DNA of 64,000 nt from Schistocerca nitens (Eukaryota; Arthropoda; Insecta; Orthoptera; Acrididae), in contig NC_064622.1 of assembly GCF_023898315.1 (NCBI RefSeq), positions 271,923,503 to 271,987,502 of the forward strand, read 5' to 3'. Positions within the stretch are counted from its first letter, which is position 1. Each line of letters opens with the position of its first letter. The notes beneath the pieces were generated by a model. That model was not told the DNA's origin and did no database searches. It worked only from the letters and a program-made list of their open reading frames with translations. The position numbers and the translations under genes were made by a program. Below, piece after piece: positions 31,898 to 44,846 of the stretch.

Positions 31898-32093
31898 AAT
31901 GAAATGAGCGTATGGCCTCATTGCCCGGGTTGCACATTGGCCGACCTGCGCGCCGGATGGGGATGAAATGATGATGAAGACATCACAACACCCAGACCCT
32001 GAGCGGAGGAAATCTCCGACCCAGCCGGGAATCGAACCCGGGCCCGTAGGACGGCAATCCGTCACGCTGACCACTCAACTATCGGGGCGGACA
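31898..32093 (-). mobile_element. Fourth tRNA-derived SINE family, with target duplication
   Basis: Minus-strand head CGCCCCGATAGTTGAGTGG with box B GGGTTCGATTCCC and body GTCTGGGTGTTGTGATGTC. Flanks GCCGCAGTGATGA (31885-31897) and GCCCACAGTGATGA (32094-32107) are near-identical. The same family is at 52720. Confidence 0.88.
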
Positions 32094-33616
32094 GCCCACA
32101 GTGATGACACCGTAGCACGGCGCGAAACAGAAGCGCTAGATAGCACAAGCACCCTTTGGTGCTTCTCATTCAAAATCTGTCAAATAGTTCTGAACGAGCC
32201 TTAGTGGTTTACCCTGCATATCAGATCAAAACTAGCGGTTTCTCTTTACTCCAGAACGATGCGATGACGCTCAGTGAGGTTACTGTCCCAAGATGTCCTT
32301 AGAGACGGGTTGAATCGTCCAGTGGGATTCAACAGTGTCAAAGGTTGTCAGGAACATCGTCCTGTTGCTCAATGCACTGCGAACTGTCCTTTTCGATGGC
32401 GAAATGTCTGGGGATCTATGTTCCAAGGGAAAGGGTAATTTAACTGACGCTCTTTACGCAACCGCCTGAGGCTTTATCGCGTCGGTTCTGATTTTAGCTG
32501 TGTCTGAAATGTTTTCATCGGCCACCCACTAGAAAACTGCCTGGTTTCAACGCTGGGCGTAGCGGTTGCGACCTCCATCGCTGAGTGATTTGTAACGTTG
32601 CTCTTGGGGGAGGGGGGTGGCGGGCGCGAAAATAAAAAGATTTGTTTTTTATCCTTTAATGTCGCAAAAGTGAATATTTTGGTGGGCCACTTGGCATCAG
32701 AATCAGGGATTGATTACTTACGTTGAGCATTAAATACCTGAATAAGAGCAGCAGCATACTGATATATCTGAGATCGTTCGGAAGAAACATTATCATTTCT
32801 GTGCATTTTTATAGTTGCGATGTAGTCACACCCGGATCAACACTAAGGGACCAGAAGATTTATAGACTTTAAAAGAAATGGAACACTACACAATTAAAGA
32901 AGAGTTGGTTCAGAAATAATAGGAAAACGATAATGTTCCTTCTGCCTCATGCTGCGTTCGGCCCATCAGCGTGATCGTAATTTCTGGTGGTGAAGTAACA
33001 CAAAATAATTATCATTCAGGTAAATAAGGAGATGGAAATCATCAAGGTTAATTTACTAAAATAAGCACACCTATCTTTAACACACTTTTTTCTAATGCTA
33101 CGTACCTTTTCATATTAGATTACAGTAGATGACCATTGTGGCTAAATACTTTATACATAAGTCAAAACGTTCTCTTGATGCTGTCTGTTCGTAATCAGTT
33201 ACAAGAAACTACATGTTTTCTGATGGGAAAAAATAACAATTAGCACATTCACTCAATATTTTCACATAAAATATAAAATACAGTTGCGAAACGCAGCAAG
33301 TCCGCGTCCGCCTTTCATAGAATACAAACAGTAAAAGCTGAGGCGCCAAATGCCTCATTTGTCTTGAAACAACAGAATTCTTTTTTATACCATTAATCGA
33401 TACATGTACATAGAGATTTACAGGCACCGCGCAAGAACGGCAAAGATAAAGAATTATAGACTTTGTCGCTGCTATGCGATGGTTCATTTCTTTTACTTTA
33501 CAATTGTTCGATAACTTTAGGCCATCAGGCGTTTACTATTGCACGTATATTAATGTTTGTGAGGCGAAAATTACTAATATTGCAGGTCAAAAGAAGAGAT
33601 AGGAAATACGTTTAAG

Positions 33617-33648
33617 AAAAGAAGAGGGGGGGGGGGGGGGAGGAGAGT
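33617..33648. repeat. Poly-G tract
   Basis: Purine tract ending in an almost pure run of about 16 G. Confidence 0.95.
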
Positions 33649-33722
33649 GGCTTTCCATCGTGAGAGAAATCCATGGTGGCGTTGGCCAGAATTGTGCTGA
33701 AATTTAGTCCCATTAGATCACA

Positions 33723-35303
33723 AACCTACTTTACACCTCACATGAACTTCTGAGTTTTGGCCTGTTTTTTGGCAAGTGTCGGCATCTTACTGTTTGAAGT
33801 GTAGAAGGCACCAAGGTTTTGCAGCATTACAAAAGACTGTTGTAGGCCCATTAGAACCAAATTTTAAGCCTATGCTTCTCAGTGGAAGACAATTATAGGG
33901 TTTAGAAAAAGTGATACTTTTATTGTTTTACGCAGTTTATAATAATTATTCGTCGATTCAGAGATATTTTCTCTGATTTTTGCGAGCCTATACCTCTTTG
34001 CATTATAATAATTTATATTTATGACGACAACGCACTTTGTATTTATTTTTATTAAAAATGAAACTCCTCCAGCTGTACTTAAGATTTCATATTTATTTGG
34101 CTACTAGTTTCGACGTTGCGTCAACGCCACCTTCGGGCCCTACATAACACAACACACATAAAACAAACAATGTTAGACATCAGCAGTGCGTGAGCTATTG
34201 TACAAAATAAATATATTAGAAACATATTATATAAAGGATGAATTCATTAAAAGTAGTTACATTTCGTTCATTTTCATTAAGATGCAATTTACCTTAACAT
34301 TAGCAATGTATATGGTACAAACAAGTAAAAATGAGGTTATATATACACGTTTATTTCTATTACAGATCAATACCAGATATTTGAATAAAATGAGGATGTA
34401 TGTAAGTCTAGGTGACAAACCGTTACTCTTAGAGATAATAATATAGGCATGAAACGGTACTAAAATTGTGTTAACAGCTAATAGTAATACCCTAAACCCT
34501 TCTTTGTGTGCACAATTTAACTAACAGGAAGGAAAATATGCATTGCCAATCAGACATATGTAAGATATGATTCCATTGTTCATAAACAGCTGATGTCCCA
34601 CCATCATCCAATTTAAATATTTATGTACGAAGACTTTGTATATTTTTCTGCATAAACAGTTACTTCTGGAGTCCTTTGGCCTACTGCTGGGGCTCTGTTT
34701 GTCGATAGTTTTCATCCACAGCTACAAATTTCTTTCAGTTATATTAACAGCTATCGCGAAATATTACTCTGTTTATCATTTCGACTTTCCGCAGAGAGCA
34801 ACTTGCTTCACCACACATTAAACGCACGTCTGTAAGTTTGAGTAAACAGTAATGCTCTAACCTCGATCACCAGTGGGGAACCTTTAACAGTGATTAACTC
34901 CTCTGAGGACACATCACGGGGGACTGTGTTTAGACTTTCATCATTGAGACAACATCGGTATGGTAAACAGTTGTTTATTACGAAACATAAGAAGTTGACA
35001 GACACAAGTCTCACTTGCACTGCTCATTCAAGAGTTAATACCACCTGAAATACTCGTTCCCGACCATAGCGTCTTTCTCGGTCCTTGTACTGCAGTGCAC
35101 GGTATACGTTCGTCTCAAAAAGCCGAGTGCGAAAATGCGATTTCTCTGAATGTGATATCTCTGGTTCTACTATATGGATCGAGAGTTTTGGATGACCTTA
35201 GCCTGACGACCTATACCTACTGGCAGAACGGGCACACTATACCAATCCAACAGTACAAGATCAGAGTTAAAGTACTACACACTTCCTCCAGCACAGCTAA
35301 ATT
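33723..35303. other. No recognisable gene
   Basis: AT-rich with unsupported short frames. It holds one hammerhead-like relic at 34098-34140. Confidence 0.5.
34098..34140 (-). ncRNA. Hammerhead-like motif, partly decayed
   Basis: Minus strand: stem I GGC/GCC, core CCGAAGG (34130-34136), stem II GCGTTG with CAACGTC, GAAA (34108-34111), palindrome CTAG (34104-34107) and TA. Two core positions deviate. Confidence 0.4.
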
Positions 35304-35506
35304 AAGCAAATCGGTGGTTATTTTGCATTATGTGGTCTATGCGGCTTGTAAAAGCACCATTTGTTCATTGGCGATTCATAAGGAAACTCGAAAAGGTGTA
35401 CGTTAAGCAAATCGGTTGGTTATTTTGCATTGTGTGGTCTATGCGGCTTGTAAAAGCACCATTTGTTCATTGGCGATTCATAAGGAAACTCTAAAAGGTG
35501 TACGTT
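35304..35506. repeat. 101-bp tandem duplication
   Basis: Two adjacent copies (35304-35404 and 35405-35506) starting AAGCAAATCGG differ at only about three to four positions, so the duplication is recent relative to the surrounding relics. Confidence 0.95.
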
Positions 35507-35799
35507 TTGGGTATGAAAAGTACAAAGGTGGTGATGGCCACTTTTATAATTTCCATCCATGGCAGATCGTCGAAATTCTTACCTGATGTTGTTAAGGTGA
35601 TATTCTATGGGACGTTCGAAAATCTTTCTATATTTTATCCGTTACCGAGATCTGGAGGTTCATAGTACCATACTTATGCGAGTAAAATATGAGACGTAAG
35701 TTTTAAATTATGTAGTGAAATGTAGCAAGGGCTTTAGGACCATCCAAAAGGTTCTAGGGTTACAAAACTGTGTTTATAATCAGCATTAGCAGATATAGG

Positions 35800-36345
35800 G
35801 GACAATGGAAGTGGAAGAGAAAGTGGGAGGAGTCGGTGCCAGTGGGAGAGAAACACAGAGAAGACACTGATGGTGAGAGAGAGAAAGTGGCACTGAAAGA
35901 GAGAGAGAGAGAGATGGACGAGGGTAATAAGAGTGGGACCTAACGAGAGAGACGACATTGAGGGTCAATTAGAAACAGCGGGAGTAAAGAGAAACAGAAA
36001 TGGATAGAGCTAGAAGCAATGGGAGTGCTAAGGAGAGGAGTAGAGACCTCTGGAGTTCTGGACCCCCGAGATCGGCGAACTAATGCGTAGGTACAGGGAA
36101 GTGCACGTTTTCGATCGAAAATTTAATTGCGAAGACATGAATTGGACCCTCCAGAACTTTTGAACTGCCGATTTATGGTGGAGACAGTGGCAGAGGGAAA
36201 CAAAGACAAAAGGAGACAATGATAGTTAGACAGGAGACTGGCAGTGGGAAATACTGTAAACCAATCAGAAAAAACGAAGACAGTGGGAGAGAGACATGTA
36301 AAGATTGTGGCAGTGAGAGAAAGATACTAAGTATGATGGCTTAAC
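35800..36345. repeat. Purine-rich degenerate repeat
   Basis: Imperfect repetition of units such as CAGTGGGAGAGAGA, with (GA)n stretches near 35875-35915. It is almost pyrimidine-free on this strand. Open frames on the minus strand here (Ser/Leu/Pro-rich) are artefacts of this composition. Confidence 0.8.
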
Positions 36346-36465
36346 CACAGAGAGAGACTGGGGTTTAGAATGTTGTGTGTTAAAAGAGCGCGAATATGTT
36401 CGCATTCCAGAATTTTTGGTGAAGAAAGTGGAATGATGATCGAGGCAGTTGGTTCCCCACTTTTC

Positions 36466-37400
36466 CTGCTTGTTGTTGTCGTTGGGAGTCCAGAGACTGG
36501 TTTGATTCAGCTCTCCATGCTACTCTATCCTGTGCAAGCTTCTTCATCTCCGAGTCACTACTGCAACCTGCATCCTTCTGAATCTGCTTAGTGTATTCAT
36601 CACTTGGTCTCTCTCTACGTTTTTTACACTCCGTGCCTCCATCCAACAATAAATTGATGATCCCTTAATGCCTCAGAACGTGTCTTACCTTCTTCTATCA
36701 AGTTGTGCCACAAATTCCTATTCTCCCCAATTCTATTCAATACCACCCTCATTAGTTACTTGATCTACCCATCTAATCTTTAGCATTCTTATGCAGCACC
36801 ACAATTCGAAAGCTTCTATTCTCTTCTTGTTTAAACTGTTTATCGTCCATGTTTCACATCCATACATGGCTTCACTCCATACAAATACTTTCAGGAAAGA
36901 CTTCCTGACACTTAAATCTATACTCGATGTTAACAAATTTCTCTTCTTCAGAAAAGCTTTCCTTGCCATTGTCAGTCTACATTTTATATCCTCTCTACTT
37001 CGACCATCATCAGTTACTTTGCTCCCCAAATAGCAAAACTCATCTACTACTTTAAGTTTCTCATTTCCTAATCTAATTCCCTCAGCATCATCTGATTTAT
37101 TTCGACTACATTCCATTATCCTCGTTTTGCTTTTGTCGATGTTCATCTTATATCCTCATTTGAAGAAACTGTCCATTCCGTTCAACTGGTCTTCCAGGTC
37201 CTTTGCTGTCTCTGACAGAATTACAATGTCGTCGGCAAAGCTGAAAGATTTTATTTTTTCCCCATGGATTTTAATTTTTACTCCAATTTTTTCTTTTGTT
37301 TCCTTTACTGCTTGCATAATATACAGATTGAATAACATCAGAGATAGGCCATAACTCTGTCTCACCCCTTTCTCAATCAATGCTTCCCTTTCGTGCCACG
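36466..37400 (-). pseudogene. RTE-like LINE, 5'-truncated copy
   Basis: Same family as 9459-12739. The visible part begins at the RT core (RQSYGLSLMLFNLYIMQAV), has an intact FADDIVILSE box at about 37240 and continues through NIDKSKTRIMECSR, DEFCYLGSKVTDDGRS, YGCETWTINSLNKKR and the C-terminus with DEYTKQIQKDAGC. Frame changes occur near 37150 and 36700. The 3' end shows the family's GTTGTTGTCGT tail region at 36470. Confidence 0.88.
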
Positions 37401-37744
37401 GGTCTTCTTTTGTGCTCTAACAGGAACATTTTTCCGCTGCTTTTAAAATGCTCAGTTTAGGAATCTCAATTTTTATACCAAAAGTTTTTGATAAGTTTGT
37501 TATATTCTTACAAGAGAATAAAAAGTTCTGCATGCTTATAGCCGGAAATAAATACATTTTGAAACATCATACAATTAATTTGTGTCGAACATGGAGAATT
37601 CTCAGTGCTGTGGGGTGTACTACTGTCGACATTAGTTGGTCGCTTCCATTTGGTTGTGTTTGTCTTCATACTTGGTTCTCTGACAGATATGTTCACATCA
37701 GACATAGCGGTCCTAACATTCCCTTACATCAGCTATTCCGTACA

Positions 37745-38509
37745 CTCACTACCTCATCAGAAGTTTCGGGACACCCATATCTAACGGGGAAATAACCACT
37801 AGATGTCACGAGAGGCAGGGAGTATTGTGCCTTCAGTAGAGAAACAATAACAGGACAATGGGTCGGTCAGCAGAGACTTCGAACATCGATTAGTCATTGG
37901 ATGTCACCTGAGTAAAAAATCCCTGAGACATTTCAGTCTTTCTGTAGCTCCCCGAGACGACTGCTGGTGACGTGTTTGTGAACTGTAACTGAGAAGAAAA
38001 AACCACAGCTGTACGAAGACTTGGCAGTCCTCATGTACTGACGGACAGGGACCGTATAGCATTACGGACGGTAGGTATAAAAAACCGAAAGAAATCGTCG
38101 GAAGAAATCATTCGTGGGTTCTAAAGCCCTACCAGCAGTCCAGTTAGCAGGGAGACTGAGGATAGGGAGTCAAAAGGAATGGCGTACAGTGGTTCAGCAG
38201 CTCCTGATGACTCATGCAGTTTTGCAATCAGTGCTAAGCGGCGTTTGAGGTGTGCAAACAGCGACGCCACTGGACGGTGGAAGACTGGGGACGAGTGACT
38301 TGGAGTGATGAATCGCTCCAATGCTCTGTGGCAGTCCGATGGAAAGGTTTGGGTTTGGCGAATATCTGGGGAACGTTACCTGCCATCATGTGTAGTGCCA
38401 ACAGAAAAGTGCAGAGGAGGTGATTTATGGTATGGAGGTGATTTTCGTGGTTAGGTTGAGGTCAACTTCGTGCGATTAAGAGAACGCTAAATGTGGGATG
38501 CTATGAACG
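37745..38509 (+). pseudogene. Tc1-like transposase pseudogene
   Basis: Begins with a terminal-repeat-like CTCATCAGAAGTTTCGGGACACC. After several stops and shifts it shows a DNA-binding remnant and a catalytic-domain segment with WQSDGKVWVWRISGERYLP near 38330-38380, the usual VWRxxGERY stretch of Tc1 transposases. It breaks off at the next transposon (38512), so the C-terminal half is absent. Confidence 0.65.
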
Positions 38510-38511
38510 TA

Positions 38512-39956
38512 GACACATAAAAAAAAGTTTTGCGTCACCTCGGTTCCGAGAGTTCCGGAACTTGTGGAGAAAATTGAAATAGAGATGCACATAAACATCA
38601 TTTCCGCCCTATTTATTGCTAATGAAATCCATACATTGCATGTTGTACAACCATACTGCGAGACCTTCATAGTTGGTGGTCCAGCCTGCTGTACACATCG
38701 GTACCTCTAATACCCGGAAGCACGTCCTCTCGTATTGATGCATGCATGTATTCGTCATGGCATACTGTCCACAAGTTCATCAAGGCACCTCTGGTCCAGA
38801 TTGGTTCCCACTCCCCAATTCCGATTCGGCGTAGATCACTCAGAGTGGTTGGTGGGTCACATCGTCCATAAACAGCCATTTCCAATCAATCCCAGGCACG
38901 TTCGATAGGGTTCATGTCTGGAGAACATGCTGGTCACTCTATTCGAACGATGTCGTTATCCTGAAGGAAGTCATTCACGAGATTTACACGACGGGGGCGC
39001 AGATTGTCGTCCATGAAGGCGAATGCCTCGCCAGTATACTGCCGATACGGTTGCGCTGTCGGTCGGAGGATGGCACTCTCGTAGCGTACAGCCGTTACGG
39101 CGCCTTCCATGACCACCAACGGCGGATGTCGGCCCCATATAATGCTACCCCAAAACAGCTGGGATCCTCCAACTTCCTGCACTCGCTGGACGGTGTGTCT
39201 ATCGTGTTCAGCCAGACCAGGTTGCCTTCAAACACGTCTCCAACGATTTTCTGGTTGAAGGTTTATGCGACACTCTTCGTTTGAAGAGAACGTGATGCCA
39301 ATCCTGAGCGTTCCATTCGGCCTGGTGTTGGGTCACCTGTACCGCGCTGCATGGTGTCATGGTTGCAAAGATGGACCTCGCCATGGACGTCGGGAGTGAA
39401 GCGCATCATGCGGCCTATTGCGCACAGTTTGAGTTGTAACATGACGTCCTGTGGCTGCATAAAAAGCATTATTCAACATGGTGGCGTTGCTGTCAGGCTT
39501 CCTCCGAGCCATAATCCGTAGGTAGCGGTCATCCGCAGCAGTAGTAGCCGTTGGGCGACCTGAGCGAGGTACGTCGTGGACAGTTCCTGTCTCTGTGCGA
39601 ACAATATCGCTTTGGTTCACTTAGAGATGCCTGGACACTTCTCTTGTTGAGAGCCCTTCCTGGCACAAAGTAACAATGCGGACGCGATTGAACCGCGGTA
39701 TTGGCCGTCTAGGCATGGTTGAACTACAGACAACACGAGCCGTGTACCTCGTTCCTGGTGGCATGACTGGAAATGAACGGCTGTCGAACCCCCTCCGTCT
39801 AATGGCGCTGCTCTTGCTTGGTTGTTTACATCTTTGGGTTGGTTTAGTGACATCTCAGAACACTCAAAGGGACTGTGTCTGTTATACAATATCCACAGTC
39901 AACATCTATCTTCAGGAGTTCTAGGAACGGGCGTCATGGAAAACTTTTTTTGCGAG
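38512..39956 (-). mobile_element. Tc1-like transposon, family A, copy 1
   Basis: Ends share an AAAAAAAGTTTT terminal segment in inverted orientation and abut TA (38510-38511 and 39957-39958). The transposase reads leftward. A second, more broken copy is at 58325-59556. Confidence 0.75.
38667..39718 (-). pseudogene. Tc1-like transposase, family A copy 1
   Basis: Starts MPRRPIPRFNRV at about 39718, then CQEGLSTREVSRHL followed by an in-frame stop (39620 region), a second DNA-binding segment with RSGRPTATTAADDRYL, then frame changes. The catalytic domain has FAFMDDNLRPRRVN for the second Asp (about 39020), and the C-terminus near 38885-38700 is in another frame. This is a dead copy. Confidence 0.8.
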
Positions 39957-40114
39957 TATTGACTGACCACACCAGTTAGATAGATCACGTCTCAATGCAT
40001 ATTTGTTTCCAGACTTATTTTCCCAGGACTGTTTCTCTAGTTTTGATCAGTACTGATACATATAAAAATTTTAATGACTAATAAACACCACTTCAACTGT
40101 GTAATTACATATTT

Positions 40115-40156
40115 ATTTTTCTGCGAACGGTTTCGTTATTACGACATTATCAAGTT
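40115..40156 (-). ncRNA. Decayed hammerhead-like motif
   Basis: Minus-strand GAAA (40131-40134) followed by CCGTTC. The upstream core has drifted to CTTGATAATG. Relic only. Confidence 0.3.
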
Positions 40157-40576
40157 GCCTGCCTTTAAAGAAACAAGAAATTAGGTAAAAGATACAGCAT
40201 CTTAACGATTAAAATAAGGAACACACACTGACAATAGTCTTACACTAAATTCTCACAGAATTGTGCTAGGAGCATAATATAAAGGTCTGGCTGTTGTATC
40301 TAATGTTAAGAACCAAATCCAGAAACAATGATCACAACTATTCTGCTGACGGTTTAGCGATAGTATTAGTCCATGCAGTCTGTGACGGACTAATGTTAAA
40401 TTCGCTAAATTTATTACCTAAAATTTATTACCTGGAAACGAAAAATATAAGCAATAAGAAATTAAATTTTAATTACAGTTTATTTTTCATAAAAGTCTAA
40501 CCAAGATGGCGAACATGACCAAAAACTTCTGCAAAGTTGCCATACTTTCTATATTCTGTGAGTATACGCCGCGGTG

Positions 40577-40648
40577 TGTCAAAAAAGTACTTACTTGAAA
40601 AATTAAAAGTTATCAATTATTTTCAAGATATATCGATTTTTTTAGGAA
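40577..40648 (+). repeat. Left arm of 70-bp inverted repeat
   Basis: Pairs with 41738-41806. The arms share GATATATCGATTTTTTTA and TTTGAAAAATTAAA-type blocks. About 1.09 kb of AT-rich DNA lies between them, without a coding frame. Confidence 0.7.
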
Positions 40649-41737
40649 GGCGTTATTGATAATTGGATAGAGCTTAACATCGGAAGACCCTGCAGTAACG
40701 GTTTTAAGCTTATTTTCTACGCAAAGAATTGTGCTACGACACTATTAAATAATTTTTATGAGTGAGGATCAATAAATGAATTAGAAAAGCTTGCACTTTC
40801 GTTATAACCTGCTATCTCAAATTTATTTTATGAAAATAACTTTTAAAGAAAGAAGTTCCTGAGTTTATTTATGAATTAAAAAACGTGATTCTACTACCTT
40901 CTAAATCTGAGATAACGTTTTCTATTTTTTATGTCTAATGGATCCAATTAACATTTTACAGCCATGCGCTTGGTGGATGTCAATATTGAATACTTATATT
41001 TTGAAGAAAAAGATGCTAGGATATGTTTCACCGATTTTTAGGATTAGTAACTGGATAATAACGTGAAGCGTGCAAGCACGGAGTACTTCACCTGGAGCGG
41101 TCGGCGGAGTGGGGGAAACCAGCGCGCGCTCTCTCTGAAAACTGATTCTAAGCGGTCTGTGATTCCATAATCCTTGATTAATGATATATTGATATCTTTG
41201 CATATTACTGTTGTAATAATATAAAATTATTAAAATTATGATAAACGTAAAATAAATGTAAATTAAACAAAAAATAAATATGTCTAGGACTAATTTGCGA
41301 AAAGGCTCTAACAAATGTGCTTATCTCGTCAAACTACCCCATAGTAAGTGAAAAAGCATTTTTGTAAGTGGTCCAGAAGCTGAGCTATCAAAGTTCGTGC
41401 AAGTGTGGGCCACTAAGGATCAATTTTCAGAATGAGCGCACGCCGGTTCCCTCCTTCTGCCGCTAGCTATAGTAGACACATTTCGTGCTTGCCCGCTTTA
41501 CTTTCTTACTCAGTTACTAAAACTAAAAGTGAATGAAACATAGCCTAGTGTTTTTTTTGAAGTTTATTTTTATAAAATATGCAAGTTCCTCGAAGTCATT
41601 TTTTGATCCTTGCAATTTATAAAACTGTAAAAATAGTTTAATAACATTGTAGCACAGTTCTTTATGTATAAAATAAACCTAAACCTTTACTGTAGGACCA
41701 TCTACTGAGAAGTTCTGGCCTGTCATAGAGATCATCT

Positions 41738-41806
41738 TTTTTAAAAAAATCGATATATCCGAAAAATAATTATTTTTTGTTTAATTTTTCAAACAAGTGC
41801 CTTTTT
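41738..41806 (-). repeat. Right arm of 70-bp inverted repeat
   Basis: Reverse-complement partner of 40577-40648. No target duplication could be defined. Confidence 0.7.
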
Positions 41807-43493
41807 CACTTACCGAAAACTGTACTTCAAGTAAATAGTAGGTATGGGAACATAAATGTTGTCGAGCTATAGTGATCCAGATTTTTAACGTTTTTGAAAT
41901 AACTCTAAACCTAAGAGACCAATCGATACTTACAAAAATCAATTGATAGACCTTTTTAAGCTAGCTCCACAACTATCTAGCTTAACATCTTTCAGTCGGA
42001 GTTATAGTGTTTCAATTATTGAAGAAAATCCGTTTTTTTAATTTTTGCTGACTTTTTGCCCATGTTTGCCATCTTGGACCGAGTTTCTTGAAAAAGAAAC
42101 TCTATTTAAAAGTTGGTCCCCTACACGCTCATTTTTTGTTTATTTTCGGGAGATAATTTTTACAATAACTTCTCCATAATGGTTGGAATATATGGCGAGC
42201 AGCCATGGCATTTTGCATAGAGCAGACTGTACAGGCAGGATCAATTCCCGAGTGAGCTAATCTTGTAAACACAATACTTGACCTCTGTCGAGTGCGATAG
42301 TCGATTGTTCGATCATAATCGTTATAAGCATTGACAAAGTCTTAAGTACAGGACAGATATCAGATGGTAAAAACAAGTACGTAATTAATCAAAACAATTG
42401 AAGAACGGATACGAACAACGGTTACGAACTCAATTATGCGCAACGACAAAGGAACGGGAGACAGTGTTTATACCAAACTGCATCGTGGCAGATTAGCCAC
42501 CAGCAGCAGTAGACGCCCGTTAACTTCACGCTACTGTCGTGTGCACCTGTGTTCTGCCGGCTGCAACCATACGGGTAAATGCTACGTTATTTTAACCCTT
42601 GTTGGTCTGTCTTTTCTCGCGCAATGTTAGATCTTGACTTCCCTATTTAATTTCGCACTTCTTGTATCTTTACGGTCCGTTGGATTCGAAGATGACGAGC
42701 ATAAACACTGAAATCGGTCATTATTTTTTCATAAATTATTATTTCCATCTTGATGATTTTATTAACAGATAAACTGCACCGTCATTTGACGCATATGGCG
42801 TTAAGCGAATAATTATGAAATAAATCTGCAAAGTAATTATGTAAAACACATCAGGAACGGTAATACGATCTCACAGAACGATCATAACTCATGAATAACA
42901 TATTTACAAAAGACGCGTTGTCATGGAATATGTAAAAGACTTAGAGTAACCAGACTGGTAGTTTTCTTCGCATGTTGATAATAAAATTACAGGCGAGCTG
43001 TGGTAAATTTTATACAATTATGTAAAGTGGAAGGGAACATATCTTAGCAGTTACAGAAAGATGTATCGCCACTAGACTGTTCAAACCATACTATTTACTG
43101 TGCGATCGATTGTGAAATAATTCCGCATTACATAACAGAACCAGTAATTTGGCGATCACAGGTCGACGATCGCATTGACTCTGGACCTAAAAAGGACAGT
43201 AAACGAAACTAAATGAAAGAAGAAGCCAATTAATCCCAGGAGAGATAAACCGTAATCCTCGATTATTTCCACCTAAATCTGCGACACAGGTGGTGGAATA
43301 ATCTGGTAAACAGGTAAATGAATCTTCTGTACGCCGACCTATCAGAGGAAAAAGCCAAGAAATGGCCACGAGGAATTCATACGCGAATAAAAAAAAAAGG
43401 GGTTGGGGGGGGGGGGGGGGAGGAAGAGCTCAAGAGCTCCAGTTCGCAAGCCATTGGGTTAACAAAGTGTCCATGGTAGTTTATTTGCTTATG
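41807..43493. other. No recognisable gene
   Basis: AT-rich. It includes a hammerhead-like relic on the plus strand near 42685-42719 (CGAAGA, GAAA at 42710-42713, TCGG, TC) and a G-rich tract at 43401-43421. Confidence 0.5.
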
Positions 43494-43670
43494 CAGTTCT
43501 AGGCGCTTCAGTCCGGAACCGCGCAGTTGCTACGGTCGCAGTTTCGAATCCTGCCTCGGACATGGATGTGTGTGATGTCCTTAGGTTAGTTAGGTTTAGG
43601 TAGATCTAAGTCTAGGGGACTGATGACCTCAGATGTTAAGTCCCATAGTGCTTAGAGCCATTTGAACCAT
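43494..43670 (+). mobile_element. tRNA-derived SINE, 5'-truncated
   Basis: Main family lacking the first bases of the head. Box B is mutated to GTTTCGAATCC. The 3' end GAGCCATTTGAACCAT is complete. Confidence 0.88.
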
Positions 43671-44846
43671 CAGTAGATTAGGCTGGCTGTGGATCCAGAC
43701 GAGAGTTGTCGAGCGTGATATTCCCTCGTAACTCCGCCACTGAGTCAAGGAAGCGTCGGTTCCGGACAGGTTCAGCTGTATCTTCCGAGGCTCATGCTTC
43801 GCCCTTCCATTTATTCCTGTTAGCCCTGCAAAAATTGCCATTAACAACTTAATGCTATTTTCTCTGATAATAATGTTACTGAGTAAAAATAATTTTACCA
43901 TAATCGACTACCATTGACGATGTTTGCTGGAAAGAAATTGTTTATTAGCATAATTAATAACAGTCAGTAGACACAAAACTTAGATTTGCAGCACCCAGTA
44001 GTATTGTTTATGAGCATTCCTCTGAAGCTACTGGTGCATCTGCAATCAGCTACTGTAATGGTATCACAATTGATTATACTCTCTGAGATACATAATTGGT
44101 CCTCATCTCCCTCTTTCTCTGTTCTTAACTTTTATCCTCCAATTTAAAATATTCCGTATAGATCTGTGTTTTCGTTGGCAAATCCTAAAACATACAAGGA
44201 TCACGAACGTAATGTACACCTAATGACTTCCCTTATTAATTGCAAAACTCATTATATCTATCATTTTTCATACTCGTACTGGTGTCTATATTACCGCAAA
44301 TATTTTACTTTGTCCAAATCCTAGAGATCATAGGCAGTTTTATTTCTGTAAAGTTTCTTAATTATCATGACGTGGACTCCCACCAGATCATATTCGCATA
44401 CCCTACGCATAGTAAATACAAAAAAAAAAAAATTCTCAGACAAACTCTGCACCAACTGATTTCACGCGTACGCACTCGCTTGTGAACTGTGTTAGACACC
44501 ATTTCGCTAAAGAAAATAACTATATACCTTGATGTGATTCCACGTTTAAGGAAATCTGTTGAACACCAATTACGTCTACTAGAGACCGCTCTTCTTGTAA
44601 ACGAAAATGCGTGCGGCACGACCTCGCGACCAGAAATACAATTAAACCTTTAATCATAGTATAGAGCGACGCCACATCTGATTTCATTAAAATGTATCTG
44701 CGGATCTGTCCAACGTCCAATAGTTCATTACCAACAAGTCCTCTCGTCACAGTGCGAGCTCGCAACTGGCAAACTTAATTATACACTGACACGTGGAAAC
44801 TTGCATTAGAGTCAGGCGGTTGTAGCAGACTGAGACACGGCAACAG

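Larger units (their letters stand above)
30898..33722. mobile_element. Large foldback element
   Basis: The left arm (about 31049-31630) is the reverse complement of the right arm (about 31776-32582) along most of its length at roughly 75-80 percent by eye, around a centre of about 150 bp. An outer piece at 30898-30990 pairs with 33650-33722, so about 1 kb of unrelated DNA (about 32583-33640) interrupts the right arm. A SINE also sits in the right arm. No transposase frame is visible. The outer ends are uncertain. Confidence 0.65.

Noticed and set aside
35734-35968. Minus-strand Leu/Ser/Pro-rich frames resembling signal peptides
   Set aside because: They are translations of the GA-rich repeat, and the hydrophobic look follows from CT-rich codons.
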